A stretch of DNA of 64,000 nucleotides from Imbricaverruca yamaguchii (GCA_034440575.1 JAOTOL010001655.1:930001-994000); one strand, 5' to 3'. Positions 45,130 to 56,639 are shown, counted from the first letter of the stretch. Notes: generated by a model from the letters alone, not told the origin. Program-made: numbers and translations.

Positions 45130-45922
45130 CTCAGCGCACTGGAAGCTCCAGTTCTGAGACGCTACTGAACTGTCTTCCACGCAGTGCCTTCTTGAACTCA
45201 GGGAAAAGAAAGAGTCTGCAGGGGCCAGATCAGTTGAGTAGGGTGGGTGTTTGAGGGCATCCAGCCCCTGACTCTCCAGAAGCGCCGAGCCTTCGTCTCC
45301 CGGGAGGTGTGAGGCCTGGAGTTGTCATGGTGGAGCCTAAACTGGTACCCTCGCTAGGTGGGCCGTTTCTTGTTGAGAACCCTCAGCGTCTTTTTCAGAG
45401 ACTGAATATATCTTGCTGAGTGGATGCTCTTACCTCGTGGTAGAAAAGTAATGCACACGATGCCCTCTGAGTCGAAGAACACCTTGCAAATGACACTTGG
45501 CTCCCATTTCTTGATCCCCTAGAAGCACGTTCGCTTATTCTCTTCCACTGTTTGCCCTCTGTTCTGTTTAGGGGGTCGTATAAGTTGATCCACGTCTCAT
45601 CAACATTAATTGCTGAGCCTGAAAAAAATGTTGGCCCTCGAAATCGCACTAAATGAGCAGCTATTACATGGCCTACAGACGCGCTCTCTTCTGCTCCTGC
45701 ATGAGATCATGGGGTATCCATCAGCAGCAAAGCTTGGTGCACCCCAATTGATTGAGGTGCACCAAACTTTGCTTTGTGCACCCTTCTCAGTGTGCTTTTG
45801 CCCGGCCAATTAACGATTTCTTTGGGGCTAGAACGCCCGTTCTCCAAGACAATATCTTCAATCTGGCGCTCCACACAAGGAGTGAACGCGCTCCGGGGAG
45901 CCCCTGGGTGAGGACTGTACAC
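45130..45922 (-). pseudogene. mariner-type transposase pseudogene
   Basis: Minus-strand pieces in changing frames match the mariner (DD34D) transposase in order: VERQIEDIVLENGR (second helix-turn-helix region, 45810-45890), INVDETWINLYDP with the first catalytic Asp (about 45565-45610), VFFDSEGI...FLPRGKSIHSARY, LHHDNSRPHTS with the second Asp (about 45310-45340), HPPYSTDLAPADSFF with the third Asp (about 45245), and KKALRGRQFSS. The enzyme would cut and paste DNA at inverted terminal repeats. Frameshifts and stops are many, and the stretch between helix-turn-helix and first Asp is shortened around an inverted repeat (45726-45773). Terminal inverted repeats were not found. Confidence 0.85.
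45726..45773. repeat. 18-bp inverted repeat inside the mariner pseudogene
   Basis: AGCAAAGCTTGGTGCACC (45726-45743) pairs with 45756-45773 with one mismatch and a 12-base loop. Confidence 0.9.
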
Positions 45923-46400
45923 GGTGTTTGTTTGCCCAGTGCTGGGACGGCGAAATCATCGGAAACGGTTGGTCGGGACGCAGCGTCATCAGCATAGGCT
46001 TTGGCCGGGAATCTACGTGTCTAAAGAGGGATTTCGTTATCGAGAAAGTGTACCCGAATGAACTTGTTTAAAATGTATATGGTGGGCGCATTTTCAGCGC
46101 AGAATTGCACCTCTCCGCTCAGTGATCAATCAGAGGAAAAAACAAGGGTAATTATCCCAGTGCATGAGTAAATTCAGTGGTACCTTTTGATTCCAAATTG
46201 AATGTGCTTTCAAATAATGTGCAATTTATTTACATTACATGCCTACAGTGACCTTTAGAGCGGCACTTTAAATAATTGTGAAACAACCTACAGGGTGACC
46301 ACTTGCAAGTGGAAAAATGCAATTGGATAGTACATATTTATCTTGCGTAGTGCTATTAACCAAAAGACATATCTAAAGCACATTTCTTTGGACATTTGAC
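45923..46400. other. Gene-free spacer
   Basis: No further transposon sequence or gene recognised. Confidence 0.35.
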
Positions 46401-46636
46401 GTCAGGAACGCCTTATGTTATTCTTCTCCGTCGATTTCCTGGGGTGATGCTCGAAGTGGCCACCCTCTCAGACTCATAGTTCCAAGCTTTGCCATACGCC
46501 GGGTATTTCTGACCAGTTATTTCGGCTTTCCTTCGTCCATATCAGGAGAGAAGTCCTCCACTACCATCTTCAACTGGGCAATTATCTGAGACTCACATCT
46601 GACTACGAGTACCATGGCCTCGGGTAAAAAAATGAA

Positions 46637-46705
46637 GTCCAGACATGAGATGTCTGAACTATAAGACATGAGATGTCTGAACTACAGGACACAAGATGTC
46701 TGAGC
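46637..46705. repeat. ~23-bp GAGATGTCTGAACTA repeat, 3 copies
   Basis: ACATGAGATGTCTGAACTA-like units in tandem, the last diverged, at the C-terminal break of the transposase pseudogene. Confidence 0.75.
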
Positions 46706-46860
46706 TATTGGAGCTATAGATCAGTGTTGTCCACTGTTGAGGAGATGATACTCTCACCAAACTTGGATCGCAGAATCTAAGTTTGATGCAGGTGCAGTCA
46801 CATGAGGTGTTGCGCCAGCTTGTTTGAGCCAGAATCTTCCACAAGTTGCTTGATGCCCTA

Positions 46861-46905
46861 CAGCTGGCCACCCCACGGTCTTCAAGACCGCGGGGTGGCC
46901 AGCTG
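46861..46905. repeat. 45-bp near-perfect palindrome
   Basis: Arms of 22 bases (CAGCTGGCCACCCC...GTCTT) with one mismatch around a single central C at 46883. Confidence 0.95.
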
Positions 46906-47467
46906 CGCCGTCTGCATCATCATCTCCAAGTAGGCTGCACCGGCCGCGGGTCCTTCGTGCCAGCGCACTGGGAGAGACCCGTCATCCACGATGGCAACCC
47001 ATGCCATCACTTTCCCCCTTTAATTGTATTGCACTTCCCCTCAATTTCTTGGACCAGCCTGTAGAATGCATTAGCCCTTGTTGCATCTGTGGGATTGTTG
47101 GCGAAGAAGTGAATACGGAAGTCTGTCCTAACGAGGCTCAAGCCTTTCAGCTCAACGCACTTCAAGACAATCCAACTGGACTGCTCCCTGGTGAATGAGT
47201 CCGTATCGGTGCTGAAAACGCCGATACGGACGTGAGGATGGAACCGTGAGACTTAATAAATGGATATGCCAATAAAGTTAAAGAAAAAGGAAATGTTCCG
47301 ACGATTTCTGCATCAGGCAGCTTTTCACACTTTTGAAATCTTTTAGGGTTAAAGCTCATTTGAACTGGAACCTTTTTACTTTTCTAAATAATCACACTGT
47401 AACAGCCTTCTGAGTTTTCCAAAGTGCTCAGGTCATCCATGCATACACATACACACATACAGACACA

Positions 47468-47473
<6 letters not shown>

Positions 47474-47538
<65 letters not shown>

Positions 47539-47540
47539 CA
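47474..47540. repeat. (TA)n microsatellite
   Basis: A near-pure TA tract just outside the left arm of the 1.28-kb foldback. Confidence 0.95.
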
Positions 47541-47549
47541 TATATGTAT

Positions 47550-47977
47550 GTATGCACACCAAGGCGTACAACTTGTGGGACTTTTTTCGAGTTAGGCAAC
47601 ACCAATGGTGTTTTTGCATGAGAACATTCAAAATCCAAAGTTTTATATTTTTATATTATTATTTGGTTGATTGCACAAAGGTTTTGTTTTGACATATTTG
47701 GCCGAATTAAAAACATACGGTTTGCACCATTAGAGGTCGTGCGCTCTCGGAGTCTAGATTTTGGTCGCATTAACACATTATAATCCTCCGGAAGCGGTGT
47801 CTTCTGAGTCTAAGTGGGGGTGGGAGCGTCGGACACCGGTTAGGGGGTGGGGTGGTTGGTACTCCTTCGCCCCCAATCTCAGCAACCTCAGCCTTCTTTG
47901 ACATATTTTGTTCAAGCAGCGATAGACAAAAAGGCATAACATTAATATTGTGTTTGAAGAACTTATCTGGGGAAACT
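47550..47977 (+). repeat. Foldback left arm
   Basis: One copy each of outer, middle (164-bp type) and inner blocks. Inner end reads ATCTGGGGAAACT. Confidence 0.85.
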
Positions 47978-48230
47978 TTAATAATTTTTCCAACTGGAGA
48001 GGTATCCAGTCAAAGAATGCACGTGATTATTGAACCAAATTTAACGTGAGCTCGTTGGATTGGTCTATATCTGGGGTTTGGGTAAGACGAGATCGTTGGC
48101 CAGACGCTTGTTCAGTCCTGGATATTAAGACTAACGTTCAGTCTAACGCTGTACTTTGCCATGGAATCTGCAGAAGGTGAAGGCACGAGGAAAAGAGGGG
48201 GAGGCCTCATGGCAGAGGTAGAAGCCTAGT

Positions 48231-48830
48231 AGTTGCCCCAGATAGGTTATTCAAACACAATATTAATGTTACATCTTTCTGTCTATCGCTGCTTGAACAG
48301 AATATGTAAAACAAGGCTGAGGTTGCTGAGATTAGGGGTGAAGGAATATCACCCCCATCCCCTAGCTGGTGTCCGACGCTCCCACCCCCACTTAAACTCA
48401 GAAGACACCGCTTCTGGAGGATTATAATGTGTCAATGTGACCGAATTCCACACTCCGAGAGCGCACGATCTCTAATGGTGCAAAACCTATGTTTTAATGG
48501 CTGCCAAGCATGTTAACCCCACCCCCTAATCGGTGTCCGACGCTCCTAACCCCACTTACACTCAGAAGACACCACTTCTGGAGGGTTATAATGTGGTAAT
48601 GTGACCGAAATCCAGACTCCGAAAGCGCACGACCTATAATAGTGCAAACCCTATGTGTTAAGTGCGGCCAAATATGTTAAAACAAAACCTTGGTGCAATC
48701 GACCAAATATTAATATAAAAATCTCAAACTTTGGATTTTGAATGTTCTCATGCAAAGGCATCATGCCCTTGATTGGTGTTGCCTAACTCGAAAAAGTCCA
48801 AAAAATGGTGTACCTTAATGCACACGTATC
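48231..48830 (-). repeat. Foldback right arm with duplicated middle unit
   Basis: Inner end AGTTGCCCCAGAT pairs with the left arm. The middle block occurs twice, about 48360-48515 and 48524-48690. Confidence 0.85.
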
Positions 48831-49035
48831 TGTATCATACATATAACTATCGATACTGATGTAAATTAAGATAACGATACAGTATAAACGCATGTGTCTA
48901 TTCCTTAATTTATTTAATATATACTAAACAAATATGGGGACATAATTCCACTTGGCGCGATTCATTTGAGGTTTCATCTGGTTCTGAGTATGCCTATCTG
49001 TTCCAGTCCCACACTCATGCATTGATGCCGATACC

Positions 49036-49168
49036 AGAATACAAACTAAAAACTGGGTAGTCCGCGACCCCCGGGCTCAGTAGTTTTTCTAACATAATAT
49101 TCACGTTTATACGGTCAAAGGCTTCAATGGCATCAATAAAAGAAGATAATACGGCACTGTTCATCATG
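49036..49168 (-). pseudogene. LINE reverse-transcriptase scrap
   Basis: A minus-strand frame reads SSFIDAIEAFDRINVNIML then EKLLSPGV, matching the reverse transcriptase block F-(L/V/I)-D-x-x-K-A-F-D-R-(V/I)-N, with the catalytic Asp kept. It is about 44 codons long, with no ORF continuation on either side. It differs from the CR1/L2-like copies here and belongs to another LINE family. Confidence 0.6.
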
Positions 49169-49439
49169 CTATATGAACTAATATTCTCCGGCAGAACATA
49201 AATACGGTATGGCAGTAAAGATTGGATTTATACCGCTTGGTTCATTGTGGAAATACGTGTGTCTTCCAAACGGTAAGGTACGTCCCACGAGTCTGCTGGT
49301 GCGTAAATTATTGGAATGGTTGAGGCTGGAAGTAAACAGTGGGAGGTTGCAAATGGCTAACACTGTCTCGACGAACAGTCAGACAGTGGTGGTGGAAGTT
49401 TTCGCAATGTGATTCGCCGAATGACCGTTGCCGCTCAGT

Positions 49440-50470
49440 CCACCCTCCCCCTCGTTAGCCGGGTAACGAAGGTTGCATGCACCAAAGTAGCTAAAAAATA
49501 GAGACCAAGGCGAGGGAAGCTTCCAGCCAAATTATTCAGGAAGGGCTATCAGATAGCAAAGGCCACCGTTGAAAGGCGTATGCAGACATGACTTGGATGT
49601 ACATTCTATCAGAATCTGCAGCAGTCTTAAATATAAGACAATATCAAACTAACGAAGTTCAGTTCTAGAAAACTCTCCAAAATTGGATTGCGAATCAACT
49701 TATGGTAACCATTTGGAGCGACGAGTCCGTTTTATGGCTCTTGGGGGGCACGCCAACTCCCAAAATGATCGCGAGTGGGCAAAAGACAGGGCATCACTTC
49801 CACCACGGCCGGTGCTTAAGTACCCTGCCAATGTCATGATGTGAGGGGCAAAGCGCGCAGAGACTGGCGGAACTTGCTGCACGTTGTGACCCAGAAGCAG
49901 CCTGTCAGCACCGACTACTACATCAGCAAGATCATGCAAATCCCTGGTTTCAAATCTCTTTCGCACCGCCAGCATCGGCTCCATCCTGCAGAAGAAAACT
50001 GTGCCCGAAATATCTGCACCAACAAATTTCATACAAGACTGGCTCACACTGACGGGGCACTGGCCATACTGACGGGGCACTGGCTCACACTGACAGGACA
50101 CTGGCTCACGGGGAACTGGCTCACGGGGCACTGGCTCATGGGGAACTGGCTCACACTTACGGGGCACCGGCCCTCTGAGAAACGACTCAAGATGGGACAC
50201 TGGCTCACACCTGCAACATGTGTCAAGTCTGATGGCGAGAAAATCTGTCGGACGTCTGGACAAGGCCCCTGCCTGAATGTCATCGAATATTTGTTGTGGG
50301 CATTATCAAAGCCCAACTCGTCGAAGTGAAGCCATGCACGGACATCAAACGACTAACGGAGCTGCTGAAATCAGCATGGACACGCAGCCCTCCCTCTACG
50401 CTGGACGACCTGTAAGACAGAATGCCACACAGGATATTGAGGTGTTCGAAATTGGATAACACATAGGAAT
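49440..50470 (+). pseudogene. Tc1-like transposase pseudogene
   Basis: Plus-strand pieces in shifting frames follow the Tc1 transposase order: a helix-turn-helix tail and RRGKLPAKLFRKGYQIAKA (49505-49560), TIWSDESV with the first catalytic Asp (about 49710-49730), YPANVMMWGAKARRD...YYISKIM (49810-49940), HPAEENCARNICTNKF for the second-Asp block, then LNVIEYLLWALSKP for the D-L-N-P-I-E-x-L-W third acidic block (50270-50310), and the closing SAWTRSPPSTLDDL (about 50370-50410). Stops and frameshifts abound. A minisatellite is inserted or expanded at 50038-50175 after the second block. No terminal inverted repeats were found. Confidence 0.7.
50038..50175. repeat. Short minisatellite inside the Tc1-like pseudogene
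   Basis: GACGGGGCACTGGCTCACAC-like units of 16-24 bases, about seven copies. Confidence 0.8.
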
Positions 50471-51174
50471 GTGAATATACGGTTCCTAGCTAAATGTAGT
50501 TCGCTTGCTTCTCCCGTATAAGGTGACAGCGAACTTTTGAGACATCCTGTTTTGATGGCAAGCCAGCCAATAAACGATCCTTCTCATGCTGCTAGCCCGA
50601 AGCTTACATTTTCACCCGCAGACAAGTAAAGACTAATCCTGAGTAAGTGGCAAAAAGAGTGCTAATTTATACCTCTCATTAGACACCTGCCGCACTGCTG
50701 CCGCTCGAAGCATTTGTCGGCGGCGTAACTTCGCCGGGCATCGACGCTAAGCCGTGACTATAGCGCTGTGCTGGAGAGGACGTCCGGGCCATCGCAACAG
50801 GGCCGGTCCGCCGGCCATCTGTTCACCGCACCGCCCAGTACCGAATCACGCCCGTCACACAATGCGCCCAACATTCGGTCGATGTTTGGCGCCGAAAGCG
50901 TCCAACTCATTTGCGCGCCTGATTGCGCGATTGAGGGCCGGGGCCCGAGGCTGTCGGCTTCGAGCGGGGCTCATTTGGGATTGGCAGGGGCGGCCCGAGA
51001 GAGCTGTCAGTCAGTCCCCGGCAATAAATCAACGATGGAAATCGGTGTGATCTCCGCGCTCGTCTTACGTCATAGTCAATTAACTACGGGTGGGCCTTTG
51101 ATGAAAGGCATGCGGTAGGAAAGTAAGCGAGAGGAAAATCCGCCTGTGGTTGTAACATGACTGGAAACGTCTGA
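50471..51174. other. Gene-free stretch with GC-rich part
   Basis: 50700-51060 is CpG-rich with overlapping ORFs on plus (98 and 116 aa) and no recognised family. Confidence 0.4.
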
Positions 51175-51562
51175 GTGTACCGGGTCCTGGCCAATGGGAG
51201 GCCGATGTATATCTTATCCTGGCTGATGGGACGTCGATGTACATACATTCTGTTCTGGCCAATGGGAAGTCGATATACATCTTGTCGTAGCCAATTGGAT
51301 GTCGATATACATCCTGTCGTAGCCATTGGGGTATTGATGTGCATACTGTACTGGTCAATATGAAGTCGATGTACATCCTGTCCTGGCCAATGAGAAATCG
51401 ATGTGCATTCCGTCCTGACCAATGATACATCGATGTGCATTCCGTCCTGGCCAATGGGACATCAATGTGCATTCTGTCCTGACCAAGGTGAAGTCGATGT
51501 ACATACATCATGTCCTGACCAATGGGAAGTCGATGTACATCCTCTGCTGACCAATGCAGTCG
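51175..51562. repeat. 32-bp minisatellite, about 12 copies
   Basis: TCCTGGCCAATGGGA-x-GTCGATG...ACATC recurs at 32 bases (51381, 51413, 51445), with 36-base variants carrying an extra ACAT. Confidence 0.92.
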
Positions 51563-53575
51563 CAAGGACGGATGTATTGAAAACTAGCCACTTGATTTCG
51601 TTAAATGCTATCGCATAGGATAAGTTGGTGACCTAATGATCAAGGCACAGGTGCATTAAGATGAACTCATCATAACCTTGTTCGGCTTAGTGCATCAGAT
51701 GTGAGGCCGGGCAGGCGATACAATGTTGAACAATTTACAAATTGTTGGAGCATTACATCATGTCACAAATGGTGCCTAATTGTCATAGTTTAAACTTCTA
51801 CATCAACGTCATGTTTTGTACCTTGGATACCACTTGGATCAAGGGCGGAATTTCACTAAAAGTATTGTTGAGAGGGCAACTTCGCCGCACTCTGACATGA
51901 TCCCAACAGGTAGCGATCACCTCGCGTATGAAATCATGCCATCCATTCACTTTTAATGTCCTCCCCATCCTTAAGCGTTTCTATCAGTCCCTTAAACATA
52001 GGATACTTGTAACATGTTTCGTTTTCACCAAAGAATTACATTACACACAGGAAAGGTAATAAACCGTGCTGCCGTCGCTGTTCACCAGGAGACCACACAA
52101 CACGGTATGGTCACAGCTGCCCGACACCACACAAGTCTACATGCCCGCTTAACTTCAACACCATGATTATCATGGCTTTGCATTCGTTGGTAACGTGTTG
52201 TAATAACACGCTGTCACATTTGTAACCTGTTTCATAGCAATATCCACAGAGTAATTATTATGTTATTTCATTTCATGCGAAGTATTCGCAACACTTAAGT
52301 CACTTCACTATGACTTAAGTATTATTCACCATTGCCAGTAGCATCGTGTGCCACTGGTGGTGATATCTTAAATAATAAATCTCGTAGATATTTGGTAATT
52401 GCACATCATCTTAAGTTGCACTGTACGCTTGCCATCATACAAGCGGCTGCACAGGTTATGAAAATTTAAGCTTCAACCAGAATAATGGTATTGATATGAA
52501 GCTTATTGGCACCGTAATTACGGAAATTGCTCGTATTGATAGACGGTGTGCCAAGCATTCAGAAAAACCAGTGGTGTAAGGTGACATGAAGTTGAAGCAT
52601 CACACTATTCCTCTGAAAGCCCACATTGGTCAGCAGTTATATCCGTGGGCGCAGTCGCGACGGAACGGTTTGTGTGTGTGGGTGGGGGGAATGCTCGCAA
52701 TTCCGGAAACTTTTACCACTCAACCCATTGATGCTAACTGGAAGGAATTGACCTTACCCAGTGACTCCCTATGCTGCACGCGGTTCTACGTCCTTAGCTT
52801 CATCAAAATGTATGTATGCTAGTTGGTTTCTGAACGCCGATTGAGATGAGTGGAGGAATGGAGTATCTTCTCCAGCTGCGCACAGTATTCAGCATACGCA
52901 TAGTCCTAATGTGATCTTCCGATGGCGATAAAGCACGTTGTAAGCCTATTGCAGACCATTCGCTGCTGACCTTTCGCAGGCGAGGCGAGCCTGTTTGAGT
53001 CATGGTCCGCCTACTGTGTGGCTGTCGATTCCACGGCAGAGCAGGGGGTTAGCCTACGTGATGCTGGAACGGCACGACCGGACCTGATAGCTGTGACCGC
53101 TTCAACGAGGGGATGGCGGCAGCTGTTGATCCCATCCAGCAGCTTCGGACACAGGCGGCGGGCAGCTGATCGAATCACGGGCAACTATAGCTGCCCGCAT
53201 GACATCGGTGCATGGCGGCACAGCATGCTTTCTTGTGACAGGCGGCGGTTGGCAAGGTGGCCAGAAGAGAAAGCAAGTGCTTCGGTCTCGGGTCTCGTTC
53301 CGCTTATGCTTATGCTTGTGCTATGTGAGTGATTTATGTTTGGAGAGAATTGGTGACATGAAGAGATCAGCAGGCGTGCAGCGAAGAGATGACTTGAGAG
53401 CATGATGCGTGCTTGGCAGAGGAGGGCAGAACTTAAAGAGTTGATGAGGTGTGGCTTGTGTGAAAAGACGGAGCGGGAATAGCGAAAAGCGACAGTACTC
53501 GAATAATTTAAGTTGCGCCCCGAAAGGTACCAGAGAGGAGCATGGGGGGTAGAGAGCCTTTAGGTTGTTTGTTTA
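51563..53575. other. Long gene-free stretch
   Basis: No gene or transposon recognised. 53030-53300 is GC-richer with a 104-aa plus ORF lacking a known signature. Confidence 0.4.
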
Positions 53576-53579
53576 TTCC

Positions 53580-54235
53580 TTTCATGGTTTCCGCCAACGT
53601 TTTTTTAAATCCTTCATGTTCATTTTTGTCCATGACGTTGTCCACTGTTTGTGAATGTTGTCACGAGTGGATGGTTTGCTATATGCATAGTTGGTGGTTG
53701 CTTTGTTTCTAGCACGTGTTGTGGCTGCTCCGGATGGATTGTGACTGTACTCTGTATGGTGTGGCAGCATGTGAGCGTGTTGTGGTTCGTGGTGTGTTTC
53801 TGTGTCGTGAAATGTTAGAGTCTCTGTCCGAGGTGTCATGTTCATTGTCTGAGATGATCGAGTCAGTGTATGTGATGGGCTCGTTGTGGGAGAGTTGGTG
53901 CTTGTTCTGTGGAGGTGTGGTGGTCTCGTTCCACTTGCATGATGTGGGGATGACGTGGGCAGTGGCTTACGTGTTGTATGCTGTGGGGGAGGGAGGCTGT
54001 GTTGGACGTTTCGAGGTGCTGTGCAGTGATTTGCCCTGTGTTTGTGTGGGTGTCGTTGAAGTGCTTCTTATGGGGTGTGGCTGAAAGCAAGAAAAAGAAG
54101 TACTTTTTGGTTCTGCTTTTATTAATTCGACTTCGCGCTTGCATCGCATCCAAAATCACGTCAGCTTTGTATGCATGCTTGAAAGCGTTTGTGTTGTACT
54201 TGAGTGTGCGTCCCTGTAGGCACACTCAAGGCAAA
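53580..54235 (-). other. A/C-rich segment, possible retroelement ORF1 remnant
   Basis: The minus strand is A/C-rich like the LINE at 6830-8200 and the Penelope copy. Minus-strand frames give hydrophilic peptides (TYTDSIISDNEHDTSDRDS in one frame; FHDTETHHEPQHAH in another) broken by shifts. There is no zinc knuckle or known domain. The link to a retroelement is by composition only. Confidence 0.25.
54199..54230. repeat. Perfect 11-bp hairpin
   Basis: CTTGAGTGTGC, 10-base loop, GCACACTCAAG. Confidence 0.85.
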
Positions 54236-54865
54236 GTGCCTATGCGCTTACGATTATTATGCACAAAACCTTGACAGTGCGGCTATTTTAGCACTAGTCC
54301 CCGTTCGTGCAGATCCTCTGAAGCTGCTTTATTCTAGTGTATTTGCTACGACGGCAGAAAATGCACCGGACGCAAGTGCATATAGTACAAACAATCCTCT
54401 GAGCGATATGCCCCTGCTCGGCCCTATCGCCACGCAGTTGAAACAGTATTTTGTGTGAGTTCTGATGCTTTTGCTCAAAGTCAGATGTGCTTATTGACTT
54501 TTGAGTCAGATGTCAGATGTTGAGTCAGATGCCAGATGTGCTCATTGATTATTGCCAATTTTGATCCCAATATTCTTCATGAAATGTGTTTTAGGTTATG
54601 TTCAATGAAGGACGTCTCGGCATAATTTTCGTCTGTATTTCCCAGCCTTAATTCAAAAGGAAGCCTTAATCAGCGATGTACGATATAATTCAGCATTTCA
54701 ACCTATAATTTTCTCACTTCGCGAAAGACATGCGCTTCTAATTTTAAGTTTTGCCAACTTTCATCACAATATTTTTATTCCAGTACTTTTAATCTTTGTC
54801 CAAAGGAGGACGTCCTCGATGACATTCCCGCCCAGAGTAGCTTACCATAGATACCGCACTGAAGC
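54236..54865. other. Gene-free stretch
   Basis: Short TGAGTCAGATG duplications near 54500-54540; otherwise unique. Confidence 0.4.
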
Positions 54866-55262
54866 AAGCACTCGACATCCATCCCAGGTAGTTCACTATA
54901 GATCTTGTACCTCAGCAGGTACTCGACATCTGTCCCGGGTAGCTCACCATAGATCTTGTACCTCAGCAGGCACCCGACATCCGTCCCGTTAGCTCACCAT
55001 AGGTTCGTGAGCGACCGTCGTTGCTCTTTGTAGCAGGCACCCGACATCCGTCCCGTTAGCTCACCATAGGTCTCGCACCGTAGCAGGCACCCGACATCCG
55101 TCCCGTTAGCTCACCATAGGTCTCGCACTGTAGCAGGCACCCGACATCCGTCCCGTTAGCTCACCATAGGTCTCGCACCGTAGCAGGCACCCGACATCCG
55201 TCCCGTTAGCTCACCATAGGTCTCGCACCGCGGTAGGCACTGGACATCCGTCCCGGGTGGTT
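54866..55262. repeat. 50-bp minisatellite, about 8 copies
   Basis: TAGCAGGCACCCGACATCCG starts units at 55081 and 55131. Left-hand copies are diverged (ACTCGACATC variants), right-hand ones nearly identical. Confidence 0.93.
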
Positions 55263-56035
55263 AATGAGTACAGACTTTGGTGTAGAGCCAAACGTGTTAG
55301 TGACTGAGATATTGAACATTCGACTTCGCGCGTGCTTTGGAAACCTGTCCTCGCTCATCCAGCCCTCCCATGGGCACCTCTTAATGGTATATATGAACTT
55401 CAATGTCAATTCTTGTAGCCTTTGCCGGCTGCTACATTGCAGCGCAATTATTTTTTGGTGATTATGTACCATGCTTAAACAACGCACTCATGCTAAGCTT
55501 TAGTAACTCTTAGCGTATAATCTCGAAAAAGATAGGGAAGCTTTTGATAAATTCATCTTCACAACAATATGGTGCTACAGTTCTGTCCAATACCTGATTA
55601 CGCAGGCTTTGGTTATACCAGTCCTGTTCATGACATATGTTGCACATTTGTGTATTATGTATTGATATCATGTATATATTTATATAATGGAGCATGCACA
55701 TCATCGCACTTTGGCGAGGCAATGCTCATTGTGTCACCATTCACGACAAGCGCCTGCTCTCTGCATGCCAGGAGGCTTGCTTCTCTGACGGCTTGTCGTC
55801 ACTTACCAGCCAGTACACGGCCCGCAAGTCTGTACATGTGGATGGCGCGCTGATGCATGCCTAACCAGGTAGCTCCGGCTGCATTCGCAACCACAACAGT
55901 GACATCAACATCCTGGGATATTTTGCTTATTTGTGTCTATTACAGCATGAACGTCATCGCCTTTGGAGAGGCAATGCAGCTGATTCGACGTCATGCCGAG
56001 GTGATCGATCTGCCGCCACCTGACAAGTCACTGGC
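55263..56035. other. Gene-free stretch
   Basis: Short ORFs only. A plus ORF 55264-55461 shows no family. Confidence 0.4.
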
Positions 56036-56602
56036 TCTAACAGAGGCCGGGCACACCAGTGACAAAATCCAGGTACATATATGACAGAGGCCGGACACAT
56101 CAGCGACAGGGGCCGGACACACCAGTGACAACATCCAGGTACATACATGACAGAGGCCGGACACACCAGTGACAGAGGCCGGACACACCAGTGACAGAGT
56201 CCGGACACATCAGTGACAAAGGCCGGACACACCAGCGACAGGGGCCGGACACACCAGCGACAGAGGCCGGACACACCAGTGACAGAGGCCGGGCACACCA
56301 GCGACAGAGGCCGGACACACCAGTGACAGAGGCCGGGCACACCAGCGACAGGGGCAGGACACACCAGCGACAGAGGCTGGACACACCAGTGACAGAGTCC
56401 GGACACACCAGCGACAGGGGCAGGACACACCAGCGACAGAGGCTGGACACACCAGTGACAGAGGCCGGGCACACCAGTGACAGAGGCCGGACACACCAAT
56501 GACAAAATCCAGGTACATATATGACAGAGGCCGAACACACCAGCGACAGAGGCCGGACACATCAGCGATCAGTGCAGTGACAGAGGCCGAGTACACTAGT
56601 GC
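56036..56602. repeat. 22-bp minisatellite, about 24 copies
   Basis: GGCCGGACACACCAGYGACA units step by 22 (56221, 56243). Three copies are interrupted by AAATCCAGGTACATA-type inserts (near 56070, 56130, 56506), a higher-order unit. ORFs of up to 202 aa on minus are repeat translations. Confidence 0.95.
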
Positions 56603-56639
56603 CGAACGGTGACAGCTGTCTGCTTGTTGAGAGGCGATA

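Larger units (their letters stand above)
46600..47225 (-). pseudogene. Tc1/mariner-superfamily transposase pseudogene
   Basis: Reading minus from 47225: an N-terminal helix-turn-helix like that of arthropod-type transposases (SFTREQSSWIVLKCVELKG, then VRTDFRIHFFANN and ANAFYRLVQEI), then KVMAWVAIVDDGSLPV (the strand before the second catalytic Asp), then QAGATPHVTA corresponding to the QDGATPH motif, and KFGESIISSTVD. The part between helix-turn-helix and VMAW, which should hold the first catalytic Asp, is missing, so this is an internally deleted copy. A 45-bp palindrome (46861-46905) splits the VMAW and ATPH motifs. The third catalytic motif is replaced by a short tandem repeat (46640-46705). 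Confidence 0.7.
47550..48830. mobile_element. 1.28-kb foldback element, non-coding
   Basis: The left arm (about 47550-47977) and right arm (48231 to about 48830) are inverted repeats over their length: GAGTTAGGCAACACCAAT, TGAGAACATTCAAAATCCAA, TGCGCTCTCGGAGT, GGTGTCTTCTGAGT and CAAGCAGCGATAGACA all recur inverted. The right arm is longer because an internal 164-bp unit is duplicated in tandem (GGTGTCCGACGCTC at 48368 and 48532), each copy diverged from the other. The spacer is about 253 bases and encodes nothing recognisable. No transposase is present; it could be a foldback or long-TIR non-autonomous transposon. Target duplications were not identified. Confidence 0.85.
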
